From Papaver somniferum (taxonomy: Eukaryota > Streptophyta > Magnoliopsida > Ranunculales > Papaveraceae): DNA of 64,000 bases. The stretch covers positions 16,620,360-16,684,359 of the forward strand of contig NC_039368.1 in the NCBI RefSeq assembly GCF_003573695.1, in the 5' to 3' direction. Positions 23,116 through 36,023 of this stretch are shown here, one piece after another (the stretch's first letter is position 1; every line of letters starts with the position of its first letter). The position numbers were made by a program, and so were the translations under genes. The notes beneath the pieces were generated by a model. That model did no database searches. It was not told where the DNA came from and worked only from the letters and a program-made list of their open reading frames with translations.

Positions 23116-23423
23116 TGTTCTTAGAGCATTGTTGGGTTGAACCCACCAAGCTTTGGCATGTCAAATGTCGTTTTCATATTTTTTAGCTCCAAAATTCGAG
23201 GCTGCTTGATTAGATTATTAGAGTCAACTTTTTTAGGTTAGACTGGCAGCATTAGAAATGTTGATACGAACTCGTGTTGTTCTGAACAAATTAAAGACAT
23301 ATCGACATCAAGGAACACATCATCCTTCTATTAGAGGTTAATTAATAATACAGACTTAACTTGTTTCCATTCATATCTACGTTACTTTTAAGTATTTTAT
23401 ATTGAAAACATAACATGCGAAGT
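23116..23423 (+). mobile_element. LTR2 5' end fragment, plus strand
   Basis: TGTTCTTAGAGCATTGTTGG then GTTGAACCCACCAAGC matches the start of LTR2 (8999 downwards) with a small insertion. It runs about 300 bases and is cut at 23423 by the LTR of element F. The predicted TSD of F is GAAGT (23419-23423). Confidence 0.6.
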
Positions 23424-25622
23424 TGAAAAGGAGAGGCTACCAAGTACACCACCAAATTTTTCGTTCGGCAACATGTATGGACAAAATCTAATACAATTTC
23501 AAGTAGATCTAATTTAAGATCCTTGAAAAATATGTATATAAAGTTTTTCTCTTATCTCTTCTACAATAAATATGTCTAGACAACAAAGTCTGTGAACCTG
23601 ATTGTGTAGAAGAGTTCTTGGATGATCTCATAAATCTATCCAAGTTCAATCTAGTCGTATCTAAATTTAGAGGATCTGAATTCTTCCAAGTATAAAACTT
23701 GTTATCTATATTTCAAGATCCGGAATCTACAAGAATGAGTCTCGTAATTGATCATAATTAATAAGGACTTAACAACCTAGATTGAATACGTACTACTTAT
23801 GTAATTCTCATTATAATATAAAACAATATAAAGATAAAACAATGTAATACGGAAAAGGAAAAACATAAGACACCAGCAGTTTTGTTAAAGAGAAAAACTG
23901 CACTTGCAGAAAAACCCAGGGACCTCGTCCAGCTTTGAACACCAAACTGTATTAATCCGCTACAAACACTATCCTACTACCAGACTTCAGATTTGAATGT
24001 AGTTGAGACCGTCCTCCAAGTAATTTAGCTTCAGTCGTGCCCCTTACGTCTCTTGAACCTCATAAGGCCATACGCAATTGATTCCCTTAGCTGACGTCCT
24101 TTACGGACTAAGAGTTGCTTCAACCTTAGTGAAAAGTTTTGATAACAGTAATATGCCACTAATAGATTAGCCTAATTAATTTCTCTTTAGATCGTTTAGA
24201 TCAAGCTTGGAAATATGGTTTCAATAGAAAAAGCTAGTAAACCTCCCAAATCCGGAATAATTACACTCAGTTAGATGAGAATTCTGGACACATCTCTAGA
24301 AAAATCTTAAATCGCTTAACAATTTTTTTTTTAGATATCTATCATGAGGAATCACAAAGTATGATACGAAGAGAACTTTATGATTTTTATCTATCTCGTT
24401 CTTCATTGGAGATTGATGAAAACCTCGACAGTCAATAAAAACAAGATCAGGATATACGAACTATCAAGGTAAGGATAGTCGGACATGGCTTCATGGATCC
24501 CTAAGCGAAGTCTTTAAGTCATTAACCTAATTATGTTTCTCAGAGAAAACCTAGGTTAATAGATGAAGACTCTAATATACAACTAGGACACAGAAGTGTC
24601 AGGGATTGAAATTCTCTATTGTTTGAGTCTCTCTATTTATATACTTTCAAGACTAAAGGTTTTTTTTAAATTCAAGCTAAGATAAATTGGGACTCAAGCA
24701 AACACTTTCTCAGTTTGGATGAAATAATGTATAATGATAATTCATGGCAAGTATGCCATACGAACGTAATCGTGTTTATTTGATACCCTAAAAACTTAAA
24801 TCATGATTCACAAACACAAAGTGATTTAATGATCAAAGATGTCTTAGAAGTTTTTATGGGAGTTGTAGCAATGCCAAATATATTTGGGAAAATACTTTAT
24901 GGGCAACTAATTAATTCGTCATGAGTAGGTATGTGTCGGTGTATATGTACCTATGGAAGAGTTCGTGATTTCAGGCTGCTAGGCTATGCGCATCGGGTAT
25001 GTGTACCCTTAGAAGTATTCGAATTAAGGACCTTGGGGAATGCGTACTAGGTATGCATACCTTCACCCTTTAAAACTTCAGAACCTCAAGGTACGCGTAT
25101 TGGGTATGTTACCTACATACATTGTGGAACTCAGATGTCTAGGGTACGCGTATATGGAACATTATTATTTGGAAAATTATCAAATGATTAAATTGAAATA
25201 AAAATAGTTCTTGAGCAATAAGTAGTTCTTAACTAAGATTTCTAAGGATCTGTGAACATCCATTGCTTGAATCATATTTCGAGATGTTTGACAAGACAAG
25301 CTTGACTTGAAACTTCATCTTTGCAATATTAAATCTACTAGTCATATGACATAGTCTCGTCAAGATAGTATGGTAATGCCGTGAGTGAATAGGATGGTTC
25401 AGTCTTCACATACCTATTTGCTCCAAATGTCTTCGTTTGATCTCCAGCCTTCCATTTTCGAGAGTTATTTAGTGAAGTATGTTACTCAACTACCATACTC
25501 TAATCCTAGTTCGAGACTTGACTTTAGTAGACTATAAATCAAGATATAGTTTTGTTCTACTAACATTGAAAACAAGTTTGAGGTAGAAAAACTTGCGAGT
25601 TCGACCGAGAAGTGCTCTAACA
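23424..25622 (-). mobile_element. 3' LTR of element F (LTR3 family), minus strand
   Basis: On the minus strand it starts TGTTAGAGCACTTCTCGGTC (25622) and ends GGTAGCCTCTCCTTTTCA (23424), 2.2 kb. The TATA box lies near 24644-24634 (minus). The U3 array at 24925-25160 has GTACGCGTA/GTATGCATAC-type sites. A polypurine tract abuts the start, so this is F's 3' LTR; the body lies at higher coordinates. Confidence 0.85.
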
Positions 25623-28276
25623 GTCTCCCCTTTTGTCAATTTTAGTGATATCAATACATATGGACTCAGAGTAAATATATCTTTCATCGCAAAATCTATC
25701 ATGCTTGATAACAACTTATGAGAATGCTCATACAAATATTTTCTAGAATGATAAAATCACTCAACTCAATGATTGTTATACCAAAACATGGTACTGTTAC
25801 CTTATTCAAAGATGAATTATACCATAACTATGAAGCAATACCGCGGTGATATATTCCCCACCTTATACCATCTTCAATAAGTGATTTGTACCCTTATTTA
25901 GGGGAAATACCATCTCCTATGGGGTTGGGAATTCCTCTAAACCGAAATTCCCTACCCCATATATAGGGAATTTGATAAAGGAATATGGGAATAAGGTAAG
26001 TGAAGTGAAATGTTGATCGATAGGTGAATTAAACATCGAAAGAGATATGAAATATCGATAGGTGAAATGAACATCGATACAATTGCCATCGGTATTTGTT
26101 TGGGTTTAGTGTTCGGTATATAGTTCACCGCTGGAGTGGCTATCAAACTTCTAGCAAACATTTAAATATACATGTTTAAATGCCCATAGACATAAATAAT
26201 TATAAGATAAAACTTATATAATAATACCATGAGAAGGGTTTACATCAAACGAATAAAATAAAAGGACATCTGTCTACCCACTACAAAACATGAAGTTTCT
26301 CGTGAAAATGGAATGCGATCGTGAAACAAATACCCGATTGAATTTTCATACTTGGAATATCCATTGGACATGGTCTTCCCCTACTAATTTACACGTCGGA
26401 AAAGTTCATCCACCTCGGATTTTAAGGGAATTCCCTCTTACCTCGTTGGAAATGGTCTTAGTGATTACTACATCTTTTGCATAATAGGTAAAACCTATTG
26501 ATTATAATCCTCTCCCGTATACATAATGCTCCAAAAAGCCATATGTTATATAGTAGGATATTATTAAATAATTCTCCCCCATTTTGTAAACAAAAATAAC
26601 AAAGGAGAAAAACAAGGGATCAATGAAATAAAATGAGTTATCGAGATTAGATTTAACATACCAGCTTTTTATTTAGAAGAGTTCATCAAATAGACTTAGC
26701 GTCTTTATCAAGGAGATATAAACGTACATGCATCTCCTACATTTCCACGCCGCACTTCCCACATACATATATCAATTAAGACAAGTTCAAATTGGACTCC
26801 CACCCATTTGTTGTCACTGCCAAAAGAATAACATGAGAGACATTCCTCTAATAACAAAAGAAGGATTTTCTAGGACATTAACAATTTTACTCGCCAGTTA
26901 CATATAAAGTAGATTTGTAACCCATATATTTTTCTCTCTTCTCGCCAGCTACGAATAAAGAAGTTAAAAAAACATGATCTTAATGTTAGAGGCACTAAGA
27001 TAAAATTACTTTCGTGGTAAAAATAATCAGTGACAGAAAATGTTCTCTATGCCAGTTACAAATAAAGAGGACAATTTTAGTGATATGACTCAACATAAAA
27101 GTTATATCTTCTTTAGACATGTACGGATGTAGATATTAAAGTTCTCGATCTTATTCCCTGCCAGTTACGGTTTCAGGGAGGAACAACGACAACTAGAGAA
27201 CATCTTAAGGAGTCCATGCAATATATTCAGAATAGTGTAATTGTTGGAAGATCGTTACAATACTCAAAGTAGTTTACTCCTCTTTTATCCAGTGGCGAAC
27301 ACAACGATTTAAGAGCTTAACCTATGAGAACATATGATATATCCATTCTAATCACCAGAAATACGATAACAAAGTTCAAATCTCACGATATAAGTAATAC
27401 ATACATGTAATCGGTAAAATTTAGATACTGCAAGTCATCTTCAAAATAAAATTTAAATAAATAAACTTTAATCATTGCAAGATGATAATATTTGGAGTAG
27501 TTAATGTGAAACGCATAATAAAGCTACTCCAAAAGCTAGTGTTTCTCTTTAAGATAATAATAATAAAATTCCTACAATGAGTTAATTAGAAACCAAAAAG
27601 GAAAAAGAACATCTAATTAGATACCACTGGAAACATTATTGGATTTGAGGCCTTTGAGTTTGTCTTCAAAAGCATACACGAACTCTACAGGGAAAATCTC
27701 TTCCTTAAGAAGATAACTGACATGTGATTTCATGAGAACAAGGTTAGAGGAAACCTTTTTCAACTCAATTCTTAACATGTATTGACCTTTCAAGTCTTAA
27801 ACCATCTCTTGTTATTCTATATCTTGATAATCATAGGCCAAGTAACAATTCACATCAAGATGATCCTCAGCAGCATTAGAATTTTGAATTTCATCTTCTA
27901 CCAGAGTTCTTTTCTTCTTCCCTTTTGACAAAATACCATTGCAATCATTACCAAGAGCTTCTTCCATATTTCCGTGAAAAAAGGTACGTGAGATACGAGA
28001 CATGCTTGACTGCAAGAGAGACTTAAATGAAAAAATTTAATTCAAGTAAGTGGTATTTATAAGTTGAACTCAAGAGGTATTTTCAAAAAGTACGGTCGGC
28101 CTCGTGACCACCTTTTGGAAATAAGGTCAAAGTTGGAAACAAGATAGTTACCTTTTGAGTTGAATAGTTCACGGACCGCTTTCTTATGGAAGAGTTTTAG
28201 CAAAACACAAACAACTTTAGAAAAGTCACACAAATACTTTTATATACCAAAAGAAGGTGTTGTTGCAGATCAATAC
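25623..28276 (-). mobile_element. Element F internal region (3' part), minus strand
   Basis: Directly next to the LTR is the minus-strand PPT AATTGACAAAAGGGGAGAC. A second Sirevirus-like motif, CAAAATGGGGGAGAATTA (minus), lies at about 26591-26572, and GGTGATAT-type sequence matching the block before the 3' LTR of B and C lies near 25850. An ORF2-like frame lies at 27617-28015. The rest is non-coding AT-rich sequence. F is cut at 28276 by element A, so its gag/leader and 5' LTR should appear beyond A, outside the window. Confidence 0.7.
27617..28015 (-). pseudogene. ORF2-like reading frame of element F
   Basis: 133 codons in one frame with two internal stops. The N-terminal half has a basic run (KGKKKR). 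The second half (DLKGQYMLRIELKKV...MKSHVSYLLKEE) looks like a short coiled coil. Position, size and layout (basic patch, then heptad-like segment) match ORF2 of A and C, though sequence identity is low. Start chosen at ATG 28015, about 40 bases after a TATAAATA on the minus strand (28061-28054). Function unknown; homology to ORF2 is inferred mainly from position and layout. Confidence 0.45.
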
Positions 28277-28960
28277 AGTTAGAGCACTGCTCGGTCGAAC
28301 TCGCAAGCGTTGCTATCTCAAGCTTGTTTGTCAAGTTTAGTTGTCAAAACTATAAGTCTTGATTAGGATAGAAAGTGTAGTTGAGCTTAGACTTCACGGC
28401 GTTCATCTATTGAAGACGAAGAACTACTAAGGGGAGCTTGTGGAACTTCATCAAAAAAAGGTATGTGGAGACTTGAACTCATCTATCACTCAAAAGTCTA
28501 TCTACTCTATCTCCTATTTGAGACAAAAGTCGTGTAGCTATATAGACTTCAACTATACACATTTAATATTTCGAGCTGAGTTTAACTCACTTACATATTT
28601 CTCGAAATATGTGTTGGTAAGCTTTCGCTTTAGCCAAGTTCATCTTACATTCTTGATGAAAGTCGAAATATGATCATGTGAAATTCGCCTAATAACATCT
28701 ACATGATTTGTGTGAGACAATCATTTGATGTAGACCTGGAATGTTTCGTATTGATTATTTGAATAACTTGAAAATTTCTTTGATGTTAATAGTTAGTAAA
28801 AAAAACTATTGTCATCCTCTAAGAATGTCTCATTGATTAAAATAGAGTTTAGAATAATTGGATATAAACATAGTATGCGTACTTGCATATATGTAATCCA
28901 TGTCCGGAAACCATAGTATGCATACCCGTATGCGTACTGGTTGGTTAATGAAAGTCCGGA
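28277..28960 (+). mobile_element. Element A, 5' LTR (LTR1 subfamily 1), part 1
   Basis: Begins AGTTAGAGCACTGCTCGGTC (first T of TG mutated to A) and follows LTR1 to GAAAGTCCGGA, where element B has inserted. The 5 bases before it, AATAC, are the expected TSD of A in F. The LTR resumes at 38480. Confidence 0.85.
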
Positions 28961-31414
28961 TGTTAGAGCACTGCTCGGTCGAACTCGCAAGTGTTGTTAT
29001 ATCAAGCTTGTTTGTCAATGTTAGTGATCAAAACTATAAGTCTTGATTTCTATTCTACTTATAGCGATGTCTCAGACTAGGGTATATTGTGTAGTTGAGC
29101 ATTAGAATTCACGGCGTTCATCATCTGAAGACGAAGAACTACTAAGGATAGCTTGTGGAACTTCATCAACAAAAGGTATGTGGAGACTGAAACTCATCTA
29201 TCACTTGGAAAGTCTATTTCTACTTTATCTCTTATATTGAGACAAAAGTCGTATTGCTATATAGTATTCGATTATACACATTTGAGATTTCAAGCTGAGT
29301 TTAAATCGCTTGCATATTACTCGAAATATATGTTGGTAAGCTTTCGCTTCAACCAAGTTCATCTTATATTCTTGACGAAAGTCAAAAAATGATCATATGA
29401 AAATCGCCGAGTAACATCTTACATGGTTTGTGTGATACAATCATTTGGTGTAGACTTGGAATGTTTCGTAATGATTATTTCAATAACTTCAAAATTTCTT
29501 TGATGCTAATAGTTCGTGAAAACATCTATTGTCATTCTCTAAGAATGTTTCAATGATTCAAATAGAATTTAAAACAATTGGATATAAGCATAGTATTGGT
29601 ACTTGCATATATCTAACCCATGTCCTAGAACCATAGTATGCATACCCGTATGCGTACCTGTTGGTTTGTGAAAGTCCGGGTACCTAAGTACACATACCGG
29701 TACGCTATTAGCGCAAGGTTTGGGTCTGGAATTTTCAGCTGTGTTTGGAGGTATGCGTACCCGTACGCGTACTGGCGAACCCAAACTCAGTCCGGCTACT
29801 TAAGTATACGTACCCGTTTGCATACTTGAGTGGTTATTGTTATAGAATCAGTTTGTTCATGAACTAATACATTTATATAAAAAGGAATGCAATCTTTGCA
29901 AATTGTGGCTATAATGTTCATGAATTGGTTTGAGTGAATCAAACTGATTTTTCTTCAATTGTGTTCTTGTATACTTCTATGAGAATATAGCAATTGAACA
30001 ACTCTATAACTAGTTTCATTTGAGTAATTTGAACTAGTTGTGGTTAAGATGAATAAGGTTGATATGGAAGTGTTCGTATAACTAACTTTGGTTAACTAGT
30101 GTTGAGCCAACCTAGTGTACACATTTAGGTACGGTTACTCAAACCTAAATGAAGGTGCATTTCAGTTGTGTATAACAAGATAAGTTCGATCTAACGGTTT
30201 AAAGATATTAGTATAATCAGGTTTTCATCTAACGATGAATATTGAATACTTGGTTACCAATGTAACATAGATTGCAAACCCTGAATTGAAAACTATATAA
30301 GGCAGAACTCTAGCAACTGGGAAACCTAATCCCCACACCTTCTGTATGATACGTGTTGCGACAATTCTCCTTTAACCTTAGGTTTTTCACGAAACCATGT
30401 AGGTTAACGACTTGAAGAATTCATTGGGATTGTGAAGCCAGACCCAACTATTTTCTCTGTAGTTGTGCATTATGATCTTGCCTTGTTCTATTGTGATTGA
30501 GTACTATCTTCTCAAAGATTTTCTCGAGAGTGATCTCTGATAGGCAAGATAATAAGTATTCAGAAACATCTTCGTCTCATCCTTTGTGTTTCCACAATAT
30601 CTTGTTTCGCTTCCATACGATTAAGATTATTGTGAGGTGATCGATAATACCAGGATGTTCTTCGGGAATATAAGTCTGGTTTATCAATTGTTTCCTGTGC
30701 ACCTTGATTTATCAAAAGATAGAACAAAACTCATAGGTATTTTTGTGGGAGACAGATTTATCTATTCCAATAGACTTTTCTGTGTGAGACAGATTTGTTT
30801 ATCAAGTCTTCGACTTTGGGTCGTAGCAACTCTTAATTGTGGGTGAGATCAACTAAGGGAATTAAGCGCGTAGAATCCTGCTAGAGTTCAGAGACGTAAA
30901 GTGCGCAATTGTACCTTGATCAATGTGAGATTGATTAGGGCTCAACAATGTGGTAGTAGGCTGGTGTCTGTAGCGGCTTAATACAATGTGGTGTTCAAAG
31001 CTGGACTAGGTCCCGAGATTTTTCTGCGTTTGCGATTTCCTCGTTAACAAAATTTCTGGTGTCTGTGTTATTTCTTTTTCGCATTATAATTTGATATATA
31101 ATATAAATATCATAGGTTGTGCGTTAAGTTCAATCAGTTCTTGAATCCGACCTTTAGGTTGTTGATTGAATTAATTTACACTTGGATATTGGTTTGTGAT
31201 ACTGTCTAAGTTATTTCTATTATTCAATCGGGCTCGCAAATTCCAATTTTGGTTGATTGCAGATTGAATTGAGAAATTGAGATATACGCTCTTTGATATA
31301 CTTTTCTATAGATTGAGTCTGACTGTCTAGTTGATTCTCTTGAAAGAATACTGGAGTTCTATTCAGATTGCCGAACGAAATATTGGGTGTGGTTGTTAGA
31401 CCCCCGTTTTTTCA
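28961..31414 (+). mobile_element. Element B, 5' LTR (LTR1 subfamily 1)
   Basis: TGTTAGAGCACTGCTCGGTC to AGACCCCCGTTTTTTCA, 2454 bp. TATATAA at 30294. Four U3 palindromic sites at 29636-29827. Left flank CCGGA (28956-28960) pairs with CCGGG right of the 3' LTR (38480-38484). Other LTR copies read GTCCGGGTACC at the empty site, so the left copy carries one substitution. The two B LTRs have visibly diverged, so the insertion is not recent. Confidence 0.92.
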
Positions 31415-31416
31415 AT

Positions 31417-31428
31417 TGGTATCAGAAC
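31417..31428 (+). other. Primer binding site of element B
   Basis: TGGTATCAGAAC, two bases after the LTR end; the copia consensus TGGTATCAGAGC pairs with the 3' end of initiator Met-tRNA. One base differs here; the equivalent sites in A (40778) and C (44716) are consensus and D (62797) reads TGGCATCAGAGC. Confidence 0.85.
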
Positions 31429-31505
31429 AGGCAAACACGTTTAAGACCTTATAAGTCTGTGTTTGTAGCGATCTGGATATTGTCTCTGAAAACGCTTCAC
31501 CAGAG

Positions 31506-34500
31506 ATGGATAAACTCAACTTCGAGCGTGTTCTAGAAACCATTGACAAGGTTGAGAATCCTGATTTAAAAAACTTCATCAATAATCTTTATCTTGAAAA
31601 ACATCGTTTGATAAGGAAAATTGATGGACTTCATTGCGAGATTTATATAAAAAAACTGAGCTTCGAGAACGTTCTGAAGAGGTTGTTGGTCTCCGTAAGA
31701 AATTTGATGAACAAATCCGGATCAACTCTGATCTTGCTGTAGAAATTGCAAAACTTAAGGATTTGAAATATGTTAAAACATCTTCAATGGATTTGAGTAA
31801 CTCCTCTAATTCTTCATTAAAGAATTGCTGTAAGTCAGGTGATAAGCGAGGTTTAGGCTTTGCGAAACTTAATAGTGCTCAGAATTCTTCAAACAAGGAT
31901 AAAGAGGTTGGTACATGTTTGATTTGTGGTTCTCATGATCACTTCCAACATGTATGTTTGTATTTTAAGAAAAAATTAAAAGTTGCAAGTGATCTTCAGA
32001 AGAAAGCTATACAACTTTTGTCTACTCTTAAAAGACATTCAATACTAACAAGAAAGCCTAATATGGTTAGTAGTGCTAGTATGAGAGATTTTGCTCTAAA
32101 ATTAACATCACCCTTTCAATGGTTCCTTGATAGTGGATGTAGAAGGCATATGACTGGATATCTCTCTTGGTTTGTCAACACTAGCGATTTTGACGGTGGT
32201 CCAGTAACATTCAGAGATGGGAGCTGCTTCTACATAATCAAGAAGGGGACGATCAAATTACCTGGAGTTCCTGAAATCCATGATGTCGTATACGGTAAAG
32301 GTATGACAGCTAATCTTTTTTCTGTTAGTCAAATCTTTAACAAAGGCCATAAGGTTGTATTTAATGCTAATGGATGTGACATTGTAGACAAATCTGGAAA
32401 AGTGATTTTTCAAGGCTCACGTGAAAAAAAAAACGGTTATCTTTTGGATACTCAGTTAAGTAATTGTTGCAATTTGATTAAGGTGGAATCTACACATCTT
32501 TGGAGTGAACGTTTTGATCACATCAATTATCGACTTTTAACTAAAATCATTAACAGAGAACTTGTTAGAGGTGTTCCCAAAATCAATGCTAAGATTGAAG
32601 GTGTATGTGGTGCCTGTCAAAAGGGTAAACAAACGAAAGTTCCACATAAATCATCTTGAGATATTCACACCAAAGCTCCACTTAATTTAATTCAAATGGA
32701 TCTCTTCGGCCCAATTCAACAACCTACAGTGGATGGAAAGAAGTATGCTTTGGTTATGGTAGATGATTACACCAGATTCACTTGGGTGGCGTTTTTGGCT
32801 CACAAGAATGAAACCCTCGGTGAATTCAATATTATTGTTGATAGAGTCCAGAATGAACAGGGCCACAAACCAAAGAAAATTAGAAGCGATCTTGGCACTG
32901 AATTCAAAGACACCAAGGTGATTGAATACTGTGATTCTCTGGGGATTATTCAACAATACTCACAACCCATTACTCCACAAGCTAATGGAGTTGGAGAAAG
33001 GATAGAAACATTCAGGAAAAGGCAAGGGTAATGCTTCATAACAAAAACTTACCGTTAAGGTTTTGGGGAGAGGCTGTTTTCACAGATTGTTATTTGATCA
33101 ATCGTGTTTATTTACGGTCAAAGACCTTAAATGCTCCCTATGAGTTGTGGTACGGTAAGAAACCCAACTTACACTATCTCAGAGTGTTCGAAAGTAAGTG
33201 CTACATTCTAAAGGACCGTGAACATAAAAGGAAATTTTACTCGAAAACCGATGAAGGTATTTTTTTGACTATGCATGTGATCGTGGTTTCCGAGTTTTTA
33301 ATCTCAGAACCCAAGTCATGATGGAATCTGCAAATGTTATCATTGATGATCTAAGTAATTTTCATCTTGATGACTCTCCTGCTGAATTGCCTCCAATCGA
33401 GACAATTGAGAAAATCAAAGAAATTCTAAAATCAGTAGAAGTTGTTCCAACAGTTACTAATCCTGATGTTTCTAGTGATAAGGAGAAAAGATCTAGTCAG
33501 GCTATTCCTGTTAAACAAGAACGTGCCCCTCCGCGACATCTATGGGTTCAAAGGAATCATGATACTAACAGTATTATTGGAGGAAGAGATTCTGCAACTA
33601 AAACGAGAGGACAACTTCAAAATATTTGCAATTTTGGTTGTTATGTATCTCAAGTAGAACCAAGAAACATTGATGAAGCTCTTAGTGATCCATTTTGGGT
33701 GAATGAAATGCATGAAGAGTTAAATCAATTTCAAAGACAAGATGTATGGGAGATCGTACGTTGTCCCTCCAATATTAATATTGTCGGTACTAAATGGATA
33801 TTCAAGAACAAGTCTGATGAATTTGGCACCATTGTCAGAAACAAATATAGACTTGTCGCTCAGGGATATTCACAGATTGAAGGAATCGACTTGACGAAAC
33901 CTTTGCTCATGTGGCACGCCTTGAGTCCATTCGGTTATTATTAGCTCATGCTTGTTTTCTTAAGGTTAAGCTGTTTCAAATGGACACTAAATCCGCTTTC
34001 CTAAATGGAAATTTAAAGGAAGAGGTCTATGTCGCTCAACCTAAAGGATTTGTAAACCCTGATTTCCCAGATCATGTTCTTAAGCTCAATAAGGCATTAT
34101 ATAGGTTAAAACAAGCACCTCTTGCCTGGTTCGAAAAACTAACTACTTCCCTTCTTAGGAAAGGTTTTTTGAGAGGTGGAGCTGATAAAACATTGTTTAC
34201 CCAATGGAGTGGGAAAGATGTTTTTATTGCTCAAGTTTATGTAGATGATATCGTTCATGGATCAACATCTGAGAAACTTGCAAAATACTTTCAAGTTTCT
34301 CTTGGAAAGGAGTTTGAAATGAGCAATGTTGGTGAATTAAAATTATTTTTGGGTTTACAAATTCAACAACACAAGGATGGAATTTACTTATCTCAATATA
34401 AATATGCAAGAGATATTGTCACAAAGTTCGGTCTTGATATGTCAACTGGAAAACTAACTCATATGACTACCATGGGTAAACTACATCGAGATGAGAAAGG

Positions 34501-35181
34501 TGTAAATGTGGATCAAAAACTCTATCGATCTATCATTGGAAGTCTTTTATATCTTACAACTACTAGACCTGATATTGCTTTTAGTGTTGGTTGATGTGCT
34601 AGGTTTCAGGAAAATCCAAAGGAATCTCATTTTGTAGCTGCAAAGAGGATCATACGATACATTAATCACACTGTTGGGTATGGTCTATCTTTCACTTTTG
34701 ATACTAACACTGATCTTACTACCTATTTAGATGCTGATTAGGCAGGATGCGTGGAAGACAGAAAATGTACATCAGGGGGTTTCTACTATGTAGGATTGAA
34801 TCTTGTGGCTTGGCAAACAAGAAACAAAATTCACAATCCCTGTCTACATGTGAAGCATAATATATCGCTGCAGGCTCATGTTGTACTCAACTTCTTTGGA
34901 TAAAACAAATATTTGCCGATTATGGAATTGACACTAGAATAATGAAAATATTTTGTGACAACTCAAGCGCGATTCGGATCACTGAGAATCCTGTTGAGCA
35001 CTCAAGAACTAAGCACATTGATATAAGGTACCACTTTATTCGAGAACTCTATAAAAATGGTATCATAAATATGGAACTTGTACCTTCCGAACAACAATTG
35101 GTTGATATTCTCACCAAACCATTAGATACTGCTACATTTCAACACTTACGACAGACTATTGGTGTTGTTTTGGTTCATTAG
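31506..35181 (+). pseudogene. pol: Element B pol: coiled coil, zinc knuckle, PR, IN, RT, RNase H (broken)
   Basis: Starts at ATG 31506, just after the leader shared with the gag elements; no N-terminal Gag domain precedes it. Order: Glu/Lys-rich coiled coil (31506-31800, frame change near 31640); CCHC knuckle CLICGSHDHFQHVC (31918-31959); protease FLDSGCRRHMTG (32121-32156); pre-integrase LWSERFDH...CGACQKGKQTK (32500-32637); stop TGA 32657; integrase D-D-E at MDLFGP, RSDLGTEF and GVGERI; frame changes near 33027 and 33270; RT with KWIFK, SAFLNG, ALYRLKQAP and catalytic YVDDI (34238-34252), frame change near 33900; TGA 34592; RNase H with DAD followed by TAG where Trp is expected (34739), then a further frame change, IFCDNSSAI and KHIDIRYHFIRE. 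Sirevirus-type copia pol by domain order and motifs. Now inactive through at least five frame changes and three stops. Confidence 0.9.
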
Positions 35182-36023
35182 TTTTTTCCAAAAATTTTGC
35201 CCCTGCACTTATCTCGATATGTTGGGAAATTGAGGTTGGAATTCCAGTTTAAGTGTTACTTCAATTCTACATTTGTTTCCAGTAGTTGAATTTCTGTTAA
35301 GTATCTTAGTGTTCTACAAAATTCCTTATTTTCTTATAAAAGTAAGGTCGAGCTTGTTGTTCTTTCGGGAATGGCATTTTATGGGGGAGTGTTCTTTTTT
35401 GAACTTGTGCTTAATTTCTAAATTTTTTATGGGAGTGCGGCTGTGGAATATTGTAGGAGTTTTCTTGTATCTTTATAAACTCCTTGATGAATGCATTTAG
35501 CTTCGGCTATATGATTGCATCTAAATAAGTTGATATGTTGTTCTCTTTTGGTCATGAAGTATCTCTATGGAAATTTCATTAGGACCCCACAAGTTTTCAT
35601 ACCTTCGCCAATTTATTTTGACAAAAAGGGGGAGAATTAATGTGTAGTTCATACTACAAATACATATGGTTTACGGATCATTATGTGAGATGAAGTATTG
35701 ACTAAGGGGGAGTGGTACATATCACCATAGTATTGTTGTTAAAGTTTTGGTACAATTGAACTTTGATTATGTGTAATAATACTATGACATTGTATAACAA
35801 TGATTGAGAGTAACTGTTTTCTCATTGTTATTGCTACGGATCTTCAACAACTATGATGCTGAGTTGAACACGTTCAAAATCACAGGAGTACTTGGAAGTG
35901 ACGAAGATTTCATGTTGAAGAACCAAGGAGATCAAGCATTTGGATGAGAAGCTACAAAGTTTATTTATTTTGTAATCCATATGTATTGATAGTTTTGTCA
36001 CTAAAATTGACAAAAGGAGAGAT
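35182..36023 (+). other. Element B 3' non-coding block with multiple PPTs
   Basis: Contains GGGGGAGTGTTC (35383), GACAAAAAGGGGGAGAATTA (35621-35640), CTAAGGGGGAGTGGTACATA (35702) and the PPT proper GACAAAAGGAGAGAT directly before the LTR (36009-36023). Repeated AAGGGGGAG tracts upstream of the 3' LTR are described for Sireviruses. The same block occurs in C (52550-53244) and, in part, in A (59990-60304). The hairpin array of gag-type elements is absent. Confidence 0.75.

Noticed and set aside
26290..26484. 64-codon frame in element F
   Set aside because: No motif; lies in the non-coding 3' part of the element.
29636..29830. Treating the palindromic U3 sites as a CRISPR array or satellite
   Set aside because: Only about four imperfect units per LTR, no unique spacers, and they recur at the same LTR position in every copy.
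35273..35500. Possible env-like hydrophobic ORF after pol in element B
   Set aside because: Overlaps the conserved multi-PPT block; the matching regions of C and A do not keep the frame.
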